A stretch of 64,000 nt of DNA from Candidatus Pacearchaeota archaeon. Lineage in GTDB: Archaea; Nanoarchaeota; Nanoarchaeia; Pacearchaeales; GW2011-AR1. Position numbers and translations under genes: made by a program. Shown here piece after piece: positions 17,151 to 26,434 of the stretch. The stretch is taken from the NCBI GenBank assembly GCA_023228245.1, contig JALOBN010000001.1, positions 382,886-446,885 on the forward strand. Direction: 5' to 3'. How positions within the stretch are numbered: the first letter of the stretch is position 1; each line of letters begins with the position of its first letter. The notes under the pieces were generated by a model. The model worked only from the letters and a program-made list of their open reading frames with translations. It was not told the origin of the DNA and did not search any database.

Positions 17151-17329
17151 TGGATACTCATGATACCGTTGCAAGAGCTGTAAGAATGGAAGTTGATCCA
17201 ATTACTGGCGACTTGTATTTGGTATTCAGAGTTATTGATGAGTCATTTAAACAAAGAATTCGAGAGAATTGGAACGCTGATGTTGAATTGAAAGTTCTAG
17301 GAAGAGACCTAATAGAACATAGGAGATAA
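17150..17329 (+). CDS. Small unknown protein, 59 aa
   Basis: ATG 17150 overlaps the helicase stop (TAATG) and the stop is one base before the zinc-ribbon gene. The product has strand-rich EVDPITGDLYLVFRV then a charged helix and ELKVLGRDLIE. Tight packing on both sides supports it as real. No function assigned. Confidence 0.65.
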   Translation: MDTHDTVARAVRMEVDPITGDLYLVFRVIDESFKQRIRENWNADVELKVLGRDLIEHRR

Positions 17330-17330
17330 A

Positions 17331-17591
17331 ATGCCAACATATCTGCACATTTGCAATGCCTGTAATCAAGAGTTTGAAGATATATACAGTATACATGCCG
17401 CAGTCCCAACTGTATGTCCTAATTGTAATGTAGAAGGACAAGTGAAGAGATTAATATCTTGTAATGTTTCGGCTAATGTTGAATTAACCGGTCGAGAACT
17501 TGTACAGAAACTTTGGAAAGAAGGGAAAGACTTGGCTCGTCAAGCTAGGACAGATGAAAAACTTGCTCGTACTTTGTATGGAAGTAAATGA
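17331..17591 (+). CDS. FmdB-type zinc-ribbon protein, 86 aa
   Basis: Starts MPTYLHICNACNQEFED and has VCPNCN, giving the CxxC...CxxC ribbon typical of FmdB/putative regulatory proteins, then a basic helical tail. Lies directly upstream of the sigma factor, which makes a transcription role possible, for example a coactivator contact, but that is inference. Confidence 0.75.
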   Translation: MPTYLHICNACNQEFEDIYSIHAAVPTVCPNCNVEGQVKRLISCNVSANVELTGRELVQKLWKEGKDLARQARTDEKLARTLYGSK

Positions 17592-17627
17592 GAAAGATTT
17601 CGTTCACATAAACAATATAGGAGAATT

Positions 17628-18278
17628 TTGGAAAATGAAAATCATGAAAGGATGCTTCTTGAAAAGTTAGTTACATTGCGCGAGAAGTATAAGCTAAAGC
17701 AAAATAAAAAGAATCAACTTGAATACAAAAAAGTAGAATCAGACTGTATTATGATGTTTTCTCATATTGTTGATTCAAGAACAAAAAAATATAGAGGTTT
17801 CGCTAACTACGAAGATCTTTGTCAAGATGGAAAAATTGCACTGTGCAGAGCACTACAAACATATAATCCTAATAAGGGTGATTTTTATTGGTGGTGTAAT
17901 AAGTACATTAAAACAAAGATTAGTCGAGAGGCGAATCGTCATTCCACTATCAAGATACCTCTGAAGCACGCCAAGCTAGTACAGCCTTACAAAGTTTCAC
18001 AGCTGCCGATTATTATTGATGGAGAGCCAAGCGCTCTCGATCGTATCGCGAATGATGAAGCGGTGATTTTGATTCGAAGTGCAGTTGAAAAGCTTCCTGA
18101 GGATCAGCGTAGGGTAATAACCTTACATTACGAACTGGGTGGCGGATCCGATAATCGCCGGGACCTTTATTCTATCGGAAAGATTTGCGATAGGCTGAAT
18201 ATTTCCCGAATGAGTTGTATCAAGCTACTTACCGAAGCTAAAAAGACGTTGAGACGAGAATTAGTAGACTTGTTTTGA
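17628..18278 (+). CDS. Sigma-70-family factor, probable late sigma (T4 gp55-like role)
   Basis: 216 residues from TTG 17628 with a strong AGGAG six bases upstream. Region 2 is clear: YEDLCQDGKIALCRALQTYN followed by FYWWCNKYIKTKI; a region 4-like helix pair follows (AVEKLPEDQRRVITLHY and ICDRLNISRMSCIKLL). There is no region 1.1 or 3. Small phage sigmas of this build direct late transcription from TATAAATA boxes, and such boxes occur at 32287 and 35102 in this window. Alternative: a host-type ECF-like sigma. Confidence 0.8.
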   Translation: MENENHERMLLEKLVTLREKYKLKQNKKNQLEYKKVESDCIMMFSHIVDSRTKKYRGFANYEDLCQDGKIALCRALQTYNPNKGDFYWWCNKYIKTKISREANRHSTIKIPLKHAKLVQPYKVSQLPIIIDGEPSALDRIANDEAVILIRSAVEKLPEDQRRVITLHYELGGGSDNRRDLYSIGKICDRLNISRMSCIKLLTEAKKTLRRELVDLF

Positions 18279-18286
18279 GGAATAAC

Positions 18287-21200
18287 ATGGTAATTAGACA
18301 GAATATCTCAGATGAAGTTTGGAACGATAATTACAGAGCCCCAGGAGAAAGTTCGTTAGCTGATACTTGGGAGAGGCAAGCTAAAGCTTGCTCCGAAATT
18401 GAAAGCGAAGATATTAGAGAAAAGGTATACAAAGATTTTCTGTGGTTACTGACTGATTTCAAAGGTATTGCTGGCGGTAGAATTACTGCAAATCTTGGCG
18501 TGACTGGACGCGAAGCTACTAGTTTGATGAATTGTTTTGTACATAATCCTTCAGATATAAAATACCAAGATCCAGACTCGTTGAGTGGTATTTATGATAT
18601 GCTTAAAGCACAGGCACTAACTCTAAAATCCGAAGGCGGATATGGAATGAATTTTTCCTGGATTCGTCCATCTGGTTCGTATGTTAGTGGCATTGGTGGT
18701 AGAACTCCGGGCGTCTTGAAGTTTATGGAACTTTGGGATAAATCTTCAGAAGTTATTACAATGGGCTCGGAGAAGTCATCTGGTAAAAAAGCAGATGAAA
18801 AAAAGAAAATTCGCAAGGGTGCTCAGATGGGCATTCTGGAGTGTATTGCTGGAAGTTCTTTAATTTCTACAATCAACGGAAGAGTGTCTATTAAAGATTT
18901 GGTTGGAAAGACGCCATATGTTTATTGCACGGATTGTAAAGGAAATGTTTTTGTACGACAAGCATCAAAAATATGGAGTAATGGCAAAAGGAAAGTTATC
19001 AAAGTTTTCTTTGATAACGATGACTTTATAATTTGCACACCAGATCATAAAATATTATTATCAAATGGTTCTTACAAAGAAGCTGGGAAACTGGTATTTG
19101 GAGATTCTATCTCTGCTCTTAGGAAGAGAATTTATAACAAATACTTACAATTAGGAATTACTGGGTATAGAAAATGTATACCAGAACATGTAGCTGTCGC
19201 CGAATTAAAATATGGGCGATATCCTTTAAGTAAAATTGCCAATGGAGCGTTTTTGCCAGAGAGTGAAGAACTTCATCATATAGATTGTAACACAACAAAT
19301 AATTCCATTGATAATATAGAATTATTAACACGATCTGAACATGCCAAAGAACATGGAAGATCTAATGATTTTGTATTGAGAAAATATCAAAGGGATTTGG
19401 CAGAGTCAAGAAAAGGGAAGAGTGATATTGAATGGTATGGTGAAAAAAAATCTAGGTTGATTCAAGAAAAGAGAATAGCATCTAGAAGATCAAACGGAAC
19501 CAATGTTCCATGGAATAAAGGGTCTGTTGAATATAAAAATCACTATCAGAATGGATTCAAGAATCAGTTCAGTCAAAAACTAGCAGATGATACAAATCAT
19601 AAAGTAATAACTGTCGAAGATTATGGTGAAGAAGAAGTCTTTGACATGTCAGTGCCTGATTTTCATAATTTTGTAGCTAATGGTGTATTTATTCACAATT
19701 GCTGGCACCCAGAGATTGAAGATTTTATTGTTGCCAAGCAAACTGCTGGACGCCTTTCAAAGTTTAATATTTCGGTTGGTATCTGCCGAGGATTTATGGA
19801 GGCTGTCGAAAACAATACAGATTGGGATTTGGTATTTCCTAATACTCATGTTCCAGAGCATAAACAAGTATGGGCTGGTGATATTGAAGATTGGAAATCT
19901 AGGGGTTTACCAATTGTAGTATACAAGACTGTCAAGGCTCGTGATTTGTGGGACAATATCATGAAGTCAACCTACAATAGAAATGACCCAGGAGTGTTGT
20001 TTTTAGATATCGCTAACAAATACAACCCGTTGGGGTATGCAGAAAATATAGTGACAACCAATCCATGCGGAGAGGTGTCTATGTCAACCGGGGTGTGTCT
20101 GTTGTTGTCTTTGAATTTAGTAAAGTATCTCAAAGAAACAGATGATGGTTTTGAGTTTGATTTTGAGACATTTAAACGAGCTTCTGAAATAGCCGTCAGA
20201 TTTTCTGATAACATTAATGATATTTCTCGCGTTCCTCTTGATGATTATAAGATCTCAATGGTAGAGAAGCGCCGAATTGGTATTGGTGTTGTTGGGCTTG
20301 GTTCATTGCTGGCAATTTTGGGATTGAGATACGGATCAAAAGAGTCTATTGAGTTAGTGACCAAGATATTTAAGACAAAGGCCGAAACTGAGATCCTAGC
20401 GTCTGCACGAATTGGCCAAGAAAAGGGTTCGTTCCCATTATTTGATAAGCTGAAATATTTTAATTCGTATTGGTGGAAAACACTACCAATATCCGAAAAA
20501 GTAAAGCGCGAAGTAGAGGATATTGGGTATATGAGAAATTCTCATCGCTCAGCAAATGCCCCAACCGGCAATATGAGCATTTACGCAGGAGTATTGTCTG
20601 GTGGTATTGAGCCTATGTTCAATCTAGAATACGCCAGATGGGCAATTGTACCAGAGGGAGATCGGGCAGATCTTCGCAAGAGCGGGTTCAACTTTCCGGA
20701 TGTTTTTAAGGGAGAGTGGTTTGAGACTGAGTTGTTAAAAAAGTCAAAGGCTGGTACAGACGATATCCTAATTGGAGAATTTAATGGGTCTCAATATCAG
20801 GTTGATAAGAATCGCGGCCTTACCAAAAAGAGCGTTGTGCAGGATTGGGCCTGGTTGTTTATTAAAGAGCATTTTAGTCAAGAAGAGATAGATCGCCGCA
20901 AAAATCTTGGGTTATTAGCCACTTCCGAAGAACTATCTCATTCCGAACATATCGACATGTTAAAAGCTATCGCTAGATATGTCGATATGAATAGTAGTAA
21001 AACAATAAATCTTCCAAATGATTATCCATATGACTCATTTAAGGATATATACTTTGATGCTTGGAAGTCTGGTATAAAGGGTGTTACCACATACCGCAAT
21101 GGAACAATGACGGCTGTTCTGGAGGCTGTAGATGATAAGCCTAAGGAACGCGAGGCACCAAAGAGACCAAAAGAATTGCCTTGTAATATTCATACGGCTA

Positions 21201-21658
21201 AGGTTGATGGTGTAAAGTGGGCTGTTATTATTGGATTACATGATAATAAACCATACGAAGTTTTTGCTGGTCCGGCCGAGAATCTGGATGTCAAAAATGG
21301 CCAAACCGGCAAGATTGTAAAGAGGAAGCGCGGGGAATATTGCCTTGAAATTAATGGCGAAATACTCTCCGTTAATGGAACGGGAAATATCGTGGATATG
21401 CTCGATGACGCATCTTCGGCTTGGGCTACTAGATTGATTTCAATGTCACTGCGCCACTCTGTTCCAATTCGCTTTATATGTGATCAACTAAGCAAAGACG
21501 GTTATGTTACTGACATTAATAAAGTACTAGCAAGGATTTTGAAGAAATATTTATCTGATAATAAGGTTGATAATATTTGTCCAGAATGTGGCGGTAAAAA
21601 TATAAAACTAGATCCGTGTTTTACTTGTGTTGATTGTAATTATGGTAAGTGTGGTTAA
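18287..21658 (+). CDS. nrdJ: Class II (adenosylcobalamin-dependent) ribonucleotide reductase with intein
   Basis: Start at ATG 18287 (GAGG upstream) rather than the TTG at 18275. Extein features: MNCFV cysteine, SEGGYGMNFSWIRP, TTNPCGEV loop, PTGNMSIYAGVLSGGIEP, and a C-terminal CPECGGK...CFTCVDCNYGKCG redox/zinc tail typical of NrdJ. About 838 residues remain after intein removal. It reduces ribonucleotides without oxygen dependence using B12, so the host must supply or take up cobalamin. The intein (residues 186-471 from this start) interrupts the region before WHPEIEDFI. No small subunit gene is seen, as expected for class II. Confidence 0.9.
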   Translation: MVIRQNISDEVWNDNYRAPGESSLADTWERQAKACSEIESEDIREKVYKDFLWLLTDFKGIAGGRITANLGVTGREATSLMNCFVHNPSDIKYQDPDSLSGIYDMLKAQALTLKSEGGYGMNFSWIRPSGSYVSGIGGRTPGVLKFMELWDKSSEVITMGSEKSSGKKADEKKKIRKGAQMGILECIAGSSLISTINGRVSIKDLVGKTPYVYCTDCKGNVFVRQASKIWSNGKRKVIKVFFDNDDFIICTPDHKILLSNGSYKEAGKLVFGDSISALRKRIYNKYLQLGITGYRKCIPEHVAVAELKYGRYPLSKIANGAFLPESEELHHIDCNTTNNSIDNIELLTRSEHAKEHGRSNDFVLRKYQRDLAESRKGKSDIEWYGEKKSRLIQEKRIASRRSNGTNVPWNKGSVEYKNHYQNGFKNQFSQKLADDTNHKVITVEDYGEEEVFDMSVPDFHNFVANGVFIHNCWHPEIEDFIVAKQTAGRLSKFNISVGICRGFMEAVENNTDWDLVFPNTHVPEHKQVWAGDIEDWKSRGLPIVVYKTVKARDLWDNIMKSTYNRNDPGVLFLDIANKYNPLGYAENIVTTNPCGEVSMSTGVCLLLSLNLVKYLKETDDGFEFDFETFKRASEIAVRFSDNINDISRVPLDDYKISMVEKRRIGIGVVGLGSLLAILGLRYGSKESIELVTKIFKTKAETEILASARIGQEKGSFPLFDKLKYFNSYWWKTLPISEKVKREVEDIGYMRNSHRSANAPTGNMSIYAGVLSGGIEPMFNLEYARWAIVPEGDRADLRKSGFNFPDVFKGEWFETELLKKSKAGTDDILIGEFNGSQYQVDKNRGLTKKSVVQDWAWLFIKEHFSQEEIDRRKNLGLLATSEELSHSEHIDMLKAIARYVDMNSSKTINLPNDYPYDSFKDIYFDAWKSGIKGVTTYRNGTMTAVLEAVDDKPKEREAPKRPKELPCNIHTAKVDGVKWAVIIGLHDNKPYEVFAGPAENLDVKNGQTGKIVKRKRGEYCLEINGEILSVNGTGNIVDMLDDASSAWATRLISMSLRHSVPIRFICDQLSKDGYVTDINKVLARILKKYLSDNKVDNICPECGGKNIKLDPCFTCVDCNYGKCG
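18842..19699 (+). mobile_element. Intein (286 aa) in nrdJ, HNH type
   Basis: Starts at Cys after QMGILE and ends with His-Asn before extein Cys. N block CIAGSSLISTINGR; C block VEDYGEEEVFDMSVPDFHNF then FIHN. The nuclease is HNH rather than LAGLIDADG: ELHHIDCNTTNNSIDNIELL, followed by a NUMOD-like basic tail (NGTNVPWNKGS). HNH inteins of this size are much less common than LAGLIDADG ones. Confidence 0.88.
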
Positions 21659-22017
21659 TGTACAGATCAGTTTACCTAGATAGAGAGGACGCCAAATCAG
21701 TCGAAGAGGAAGAAAGAAACCTTTTTCTGAAAGGCGTCCTTGAACAAGTCGGAGTTCCGTTAGATGACGTTTGGCCTGATATATTATTGACGGTAAAACA
21801 GAAATGCCTACTTCGGGATTTGTTAGGTAAATTAGAGATAGAAATCATTGATGATGGAGATAGGGCATTTACAATCTATCATAATGACACTCAGCTTGGT
21901 AAATGGAACAAACCAAAATTTATCTTGCGAGAAGATAATAAGGCGAGAACCCTGAGCAAGCGACATTTCTTTGAGATGGTGATAAATACCTGGAGCGTAT
22001 TTGATACCAAAGAGTAA
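21658..22017 (+). CDS. Unknown protein, 119 aa
   Basis: ATG 21658 overlaps the nrdJ stop. Acidic, helical N-terminal part (REDAKSVEEEERNLFLKGVL), then a short beta segment (FTIYHNDTQLGKWNKPKF). No recognised family. Translational coupling to the reductase makes a nucleotide-metabolism accessory possible, unproven. Confidence 0.7.
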   Translation: MYRSVYLDREDAKSVEEEERNLFLKGVLEQVGVPLDDVWPDILLTVKQKCLLRDLLGKLEIEIIDDGDRAFTIYHNDTQLGKWNKPKFILREDNKARTLSKRHFFEMVINTWSVFDTKE

Positions 22018-22031
22018 CTAAGGAGAATAGA

Positions 22032-22364
22032 ATGGCAAGAGTAACGCAGATCAGTAAAGAAGAATTGGAACCAGTTGTCCAGGCCCGAGGAAAGGCAGTG
22101 GAAGCTGCTCAAAACGCCGATAAGGCATTGAAAGATGCTCGCTTGGCAGAGCTGGAGTTCAAGGTTCAAATTCAACAGTTGTATTTGGCCAAGAATCTAG
22201 ATGCCAATTGTCGGGTTGATATTTCTAATGGAGTTATTGCGTGGCCTGATGAGACAGCTGCTCCAACAGAGACTGTGGTCGCCGGGGAGCCAGATCAAGA
22301 TCCACCGCCGAGAGTAAGCAAGCGCCGAGGAAAGAAACCAGCAGAGCCGGAGACCGAAGGATGA
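22032..22364 (+). CDS. Small coiled-coil protein, 110 aa
   Basis: Preceded by AAGGAG. Residues ~8-50 are alanine/lysine/glutamate heptads (VQARGKAVEAAQNADKALKD), followed by an acidic-proline linker and a basic end (SKRRGKKPAEP). Likely a scaffold or tail-associated adaptor in form, function unknown. Overlaps the next gene by four bases. Confidence 0.65.
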   Translation: MARVTQISKEELEPVVQARGKAVEAAQNADKALKDARLAELEFKVQIQQLYLAKNLDANCRVDISNGVIAWPDETAAPTETVVAGEPDQDPPPRVSKRRGKKPAEPETEG

Positions 22365-22840
22365 AGATCTCTGATCTAGCAGATCTTGTTGCTGTGCGAA
22401 ATCACATTTCCATAGTAATGAATGATAAGAGCGTTTGTAGCAAGGATGACGTTCGTCCTCTTAATGAAGCTAGGGTTAAGTTAGATAAGAAATTTATAGC
22501 AGCATTAAGGGATGCGGATGTCGAAGGTCTGTTTAGTCAGCCTGTCATCGCTCCGCAACGTATTAAATCATCAGATATTGTTTTTCTTCAATCCGTAGAA
22601 AATGTGACGCAAGATCTATATTCTCCAAAGGGGGTTTGGGAAGAAGCTGACACATCTCTAGACCACCATGATGATACCGAACAAAGTGTTGCCCCAGAAA
22701 CAGAGCCTGTAGAAGCCACAGAAGATTCAGAGGCGGCAGAATTGGCATTGATTGCTGAGCGTGTGCGGGCTCAGAAAGAGCAGCTGAAGAAGGAAGGGCG
22801 TAGCAATAAGCGGAAGCCTAAAGATGGCACTACCAAGTAA
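22361..22840 (+). CDS. Unknown acidic/basic protein, 159 aa
   Basis: Helical N-terminal ~60 residues, then an acidic low-complexity stretch (PETEPVEATEDSEAAE) and a basic tail (KKEGRSNKRKPKDG). No family recognised. Shares 17 bases with the methionine aminopeptidase start. Confidence 0.65.
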   Translation: MKISDLADLVAVRNHISIVMNDKSVCSKDDVRPLNEARVKLDKKFIAALRDADVEGLFSQPVIAPQRIKSSDIVFLQSVENVTQDLYSPKGVWEEADTSLDHHDDTEQSVAPETEPVEATEDSEAAELALIAERVRAQKEQLKKEGRSNKRKPKDGTTK

Positions 22841-23633
22841 AAGCGAAATCATTGTTCTCAAGGATAAGGATTGGATTGGGCGGCAGAAGATTGCTGGTCG
22901 TGTCGTAGGTAAAGCTCATCAAGAGATTTACGCTATGTTCAAAGGTATGGCCAGCAACCTTACGCTTTCCAAACTAAATAGTATGGTTGATGACCTAATA
23001 AGACAAAACAACTGTACTCCTACATTTCTTAATTATCGAGGATTTCCCAGTTCTATCTGTGCTTCACTTAATACCGAATTGGTTCATGGGATGGGAAGCA
23101 GAAATATCCAATTGAAGGATGGTGATGTTCTTAAGGTTGATATCGGAGCAACCTTCGAAGGCGCTATTGGAGATTGTGCCGTAACATACATATATGGAAA
23201 GCCAAAGAACCCAGAGATATTGCGGTTATTGATTTCTTGCCAAGATGCATTGTATGATGCTATTGCACTAGTTGAACCTGGGCGTCGAATAGGCGAGATT
23301 GGTAGAGCGATCTTCGACAGATCAAAGAGCGATGGGTTTGGTGTGGTGATTGAATTTGGAGGTCATGGAATAGAGCATAACAAACTGCACGCTGATCCAT
23401 TTGTTCCAAACAAGTCATCAGTAAATGATGGGGTAACGATGCAGCCCGGAATGTCGATTGCTATTGAACCTATGTTTGTGCTTGGGAAGAATGTCAAGAC
23501 AAAAACCCTCACTGATAAATGGACAGTGATAACTCATGATATCGGATGTCATTTCGAACACACCATTACTCTTGATGAAGATGGTAATCGGCACATTATC
23601 ACTGATCATGGTATAAGTGCTAGAGAATATTGA
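22824..23633 (+). CDS. map: Methionine aminopeptidase, type I
   Basis: 269 residues, full length. All five metal ligands expected from E. coli MetAP are visible: D~106 (KVDIGATF), D~117 (AIGDCAVTY), H~181 (FGGHGIEHN), E~215 (IAIEPMF) and E~245 (HFEHTITL); the substrate histidine is in ELVHGMG (~88). Removes initiator Met from nascent proteins. In a phage it may speed maturation of abundant virion proteins or act on incoming host ribosomes; the role is inference, the enzyme call is firm. Confidence 0.92.
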   Translation: MALPSKSEIIVLKDKDWIGRQKIAGRVVGKAHQEIYAMFKGMASNLTLSKLNSMVDDLIRQNNCTPTFLNYRGFPSSICASLNTELVHGMGSRNIQLKDGDVLKVDIGATFEGAIGDCAVTYIYGKPKNPEILRLLISCQDALYDAIALVEPGRRIGEIGRAIFDRSKSDGFGVVIEFGGHGIEHNKLHADPFVPNKSSVNDGVTMQPGMSIAIEPMFVLGKNVKTKTLTDKWTVITHDIGCHFEHTITLDEDGNRHIITDHGISAREY

Positions 23634-23675
23634 GGTCGAGCGACTAATAAGTAACGGTTTTTAGTGGCAACTAAC

Positions 23676-23695
23676 TAAATCGAGACAGGCCGAGA
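23676..23695 (+). promoter_or_regulatory. Leader element TAAATCGAGAC-GGCC before a start codon
   Basis: TAAATCGAGACAGGCCGAGA lies directly before ATG 23696. Nearly the same leader (TAAATCGAGACGAGGCCAA) precedes the gene at 41232. It may combine a late-promoter-like TAAAT with the ribosome-binding site, or be a conserved translational leader. Confidence 0.45.
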
Positions 23696-23950
23696 ATGCG
23701 AATATCCTTCGATGATGGTGGCTATTTAGAACTTCAGCGCTCCAAGAAAGCACAACATGTTCATGTCATGGTCGCTGCCAGGAAGCCAGATAATCATCTG
23801 GAGTTGCTAGTAAACTCGGCTGAGATACCATTGGTAAAATTGATAGAGGCCGTGAAATCTGTATCAGGGCCAATTGTTACACAACAAGGAAGACAAAATG
23901 AAGACATTGAAAACAACAATTCAGGCAGCTCAGAAGAAGATCACCAATAA
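23696..23950 (+). CDS. Small unknown protein, 84 aa
   Basis: Begins RISFDDGGYLELQRSKKAQHVHVMVAAR, i.e. beta-strand rich, and ends in a low-complexity acidic/serine tail. The pattern recalls small conserved phage proteins with no assigned role. It overlaps the following gene by 53 bases, so its C-terminal tail may be less constrained. Confidence 0.65.
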   Translation: MRISFDDGGYLELQRSKKAQHVHVMVAARKPDNHLELLVNSAEIPLVKLIEAVKSVSGPIVTQQGRQNEDIENNNSGSSEEDHQ

Positions 23951-24200
23951 TACCCAGCGCGTTGGTATTCGTTTGCTATCCGCAGACGGCGAATGGCTCC
24001 CACGTTCCAGCTTGAGCCGTATCCCATCCGCCACAGCTCGCGTTCGCGATCTGCGCAAGGATGAGTTTGGTAGCTTCAAAGTGGAGTGTAAAAGCTCAAC
24101 AGACCTGTCTCGTAAGACCAGTAAACGCACATTCTACTACCGAATCAATCCGAATAAGGTAACTCAAAAGCAGATCCAAACATTATTTCCTGCAGAATAA
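23898..24200 (+). CDS. Small basic protein, 100 aa
   Basis: ATG 23898 with GGAAG upstream is chosen over the frame start at 23874. Basic, strand-rich (RVGIRLLSADGEWLPRSSL, TFYYRINPNKVT). Followed at once by a strong intrinsic terminator, so it is the last gene of its transcription unit. Possibly nucleic-acid binding by charge only. Confidence 0.7.
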   Translation: MKTLKTTIQAAQKKITNNTQRVGIRLLSADGEWLPRSSLSRIPSATARVRDLRKDEFGSFKVECKSSTDLSRKTSKRTFYYRINPNKVTQKQIQTLFPAE

Positions 24201-24216
24201 TCTTTGAACAGCCACG

Positions 24217-24256
24217 AATAACCCCGGAAGTAAAACTTCCGGGGTTATTTTGTTTA
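24217..24256 (+). terminator. Strong rho-independent terminator
   Basis: 14-bp perfect stem AATAACCCCGGAAG / CTTCCGGGGTTATT around a TAAAA loop, then TTGTTT. It separates the nrdJ-map unit from the fibre genes. Confidence 0.95.
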
Positions 24257-24321
24257 ACCATTCTGTTTTGGATATACATAATCTGCCATATCCATGAGAC
24301 TATGGCTATTTTTGAGGATCA

Positions 24322-25293
24322 ATGGTAACTCTCAACCCATGCGATTTTGGACCATCAATACCTTGCGGAGTGAATCCTGCATACTCCTATACCCGCTATC
24401 CGTGCGATCAAGATGACCCACGCCCAATGGATACCAAAGGATTGCCAGTAATTGTCGATTTACAAACTTCAATAAAAGCTGAAGTTTTGAACCGGCACCG
24501 AGAATCAATTCTTGCAATTGAAGGAGAATTGGGAATTAAGCCTAGTGGTACTTATACAACCGTAAGAGCACGCCTAGACGAAATGGAGTATCGGCTTTGT
24601 TTTCTTAGTTGTATAGAAATGTCTAATGTGATTGTCGGTACTGGTTCGGCCTCTGAAATTAGGCAATTGACTGAGGATGATATCCTTCCTGGATTTGCGA
24701 TTATTTCTTTTACTATCGCTGGAACGAATTATGCTTCGGTGGTTGAAGTAGGAACATCAATCTCAAGTATTGTTGCCAGTGTTGCTGAAAACTATGTACC
24801 TACATCTGGAACAATAACCGATAATGCTGGTGGTACATGGACATTTGCTACGCCATTCAGTTCTGGCTCTCGGGCTGGTGCTGCTGTTGTTAAGACAGTC
24901 AATAATCAGACTTATACAGCTACTCTAAGCGTCACAAAGGGCACTAAGACACAAACGGCAACGCAGACCGTATCCTGGCAGCCATACGTCTATCATGGCA
25001 ACAGTGTTATTCCTGGTTCCTACAATTCATCATTTGTAACAAGCTTGACTAATCGTGCGCTGCAGCCGTCAAAGGCCGCAATTATTACTGATACGATGGG
25101 CGTTGATGAATATGAATTCTACTGTTTGCCTAATTCTTATGGAACACCTACATTCCAGTATGGTGTTCTTCCAGGTGGGTGGTCTTTGGTTGCTCAAACC
25201 AGTGTTACTAATAGCCAAGGTGTAACGCAGTTATATGATATATGGATGACCAACCAACCTAATCTCAGCACCATTACTTGGACTGTAACGTGA
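24322..25293 (+). CDS. Virion structural / fibre-associated protein, 323 aa
   Basis: The GELGIKPSGTYTTVRARLD segment (~70-88) matches a linker seen in baseplate-wedge and tail-fibre proteins of large myoviruses. Downstream are Ig-like beta repeats rich in Thr/Ser/Gly (SASEIRQLTEDDILPGF, then a VTKGTKTQTATQTVSW strand pair). No enzyme motif. Start ATG follows GAGGATCA. Next to another fibre-like gene. Confidence 0.65.
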   Translation: MVTLNPCDFGPSIPCGVNPAYSYTRYPCDQDDPRPMDTKGLPVIVDLQTSIKAEVLNRHRESILAIEGELGIKPSGTYTTVRARLDEMEYRLCFLSCIEMSNVIVGTGSASEIRQLTEDDILPGFAIISFTIAGTNYASVVEVGTSISSIVASVAENYVPTSGTITDNAGGTWTFATPFSSGSRAGAAVVKTVNNQTYTATLSVTKGTKTQTATQTVSWQPYVYHGNSVIPGSYNSSFVTSLTNRALQPSKAAIITDTMGVDEYEFYCLPNSYGTPTFQYGVLPGGWSLVAQTSVTNSQGVTQLYDIWMTNQPNLSTITWTVT

Positions 25294-25324
25294 AACCAAA
25301 ACTTCTCATCCTAAAGGATTCTTA

Positions 25325-26434
25325 ATGTCAATAGAAGTACCTGATACCCTTATCGCAAAAAATGGTGGCGCATTCGCGGTTGCTGAACAGACCATTGCTA
25401 ATTGGCTCAAGAATACAACCACAATCGTTTCGTGCGCCGCATCTCCAGCACCAATTGATGGCTATGTTCTAACAGCCACAAGCTCAACTACGGCAGCATG
25501 GAAGCCATCATCAGGTATAGGCCCTATTAATACAGTCTATTGGTCAGATGGTTATAATGATATTTGGTCAAGTGATCCTCTGATAAATACGGTCAACGCA
25601 ATATCATGGGTTGAGACACCTGCTGTATATAGTGAATCTGATCTAATTCTTGGTTGTAATGGTGATGGTGGTAATATAGATATCCATTCTGGTGGAGGAA
25701 CTACATCTGGTATAATTAGCTTAAGCGCGGCATCTTATAATGTTGTGACCATGGGTAGGTCTGATATACATAATTTCAATGGATCAAAATGGATGAATTT
25801 TGATGGTTACTTTATTCTTCCATCGCAAACTTCTGTGATGACAAGCAGTTATGCTACAGAGCAGATGGTTGCTGATCATCTAGTAACGACTAATGCTAAT
25901 GGATATGGAAGCTATGCAATATCACCAATCGCTTATGACGGCGGAACATATCAAGTACCAAGAACAGATAAGTTTTTTGGTACGTTCAAGCTCGTTGGAA
26001 CCGCGCCTACATATTCAGTCCAAATTCCAACTACCATTCACAGTGCAGGAATGCCACGAAACTCGGTATTGCTTGGAAGAATTAGAGTTGGCTGGAACGG
26101 TAATGGCTCCTATACAAATGGTGGGGCAATAGAATTCCTGTATACTATTACCTCAGATGGTGGTGGTAAAGTTAAGATGTTCTGTTGCTCTATAAGTGAT
26201 AATACTGTGCTAGCAGGCGGATCGTCCCCTGTCTCTTCGGTAGGCAAACCAGTACCTATAAACGGTGATTGTGACTACGTTCTGCCAACAGGATCAAATA
26301 TGCCATTGATTGTTGTTGATCTTCCATCTAGTGATAGATATTATACGTTTATATTTCGGGCTACTGACAACCCATTGCCAACAGATACGACAAACTTTGT
26401 GTATGATATTGAACACACTTGGGGTGAAACATAA
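25325..26434 (+). CDS. Tail fibre / receptor-binding-like structural protein, 369 aa
   Basis: Thr/Ser/Gly/Asn-rich, almost no charged helices, with beta-helix-like repeats; typical of fibre distal domains. The N-terminal SIEVPDTLIAKNGGAFAVAEQTIANWL segment resembles particle-attachment starts. The stop overlaps the glycosyltransferase start by one base, which suggests the glycosyltransferase may act on this or a similar virion protein (inference). Confidence 0.6.
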   Translation: MSIEVPDTLIAKNGGAFAVAEQTIANWLKNTTTIVSCAASPAPIDGYVLTATSSTTAAWKPSSGIGPINTVYWSDGYNDIWSSDPLINTVNAISWVETPAVYSESDLILGCNGDGGNIDIHSGGGTTSGIISLSAASYNVVTMGRSDIHNFNGSKWMNFDGYFILPSQTSVMTSSYATEQMVADHLVTTNANGYGSYAISPIAYDGGTYQVPRTDKFFGTFKLVGTAPTYSVQIPTTIHSAGMPRNSVLLGRIRVGWNGNGSYTNGGAIEFLYTITSDGGGKVKMFCCSISDNTVLAGGSSPVSSVGKPVPINGDCDYVLPTGSNMPLIVVDLPSSDRYYTFIFRATDNPLPTDTTNFVYDIEHTWGET

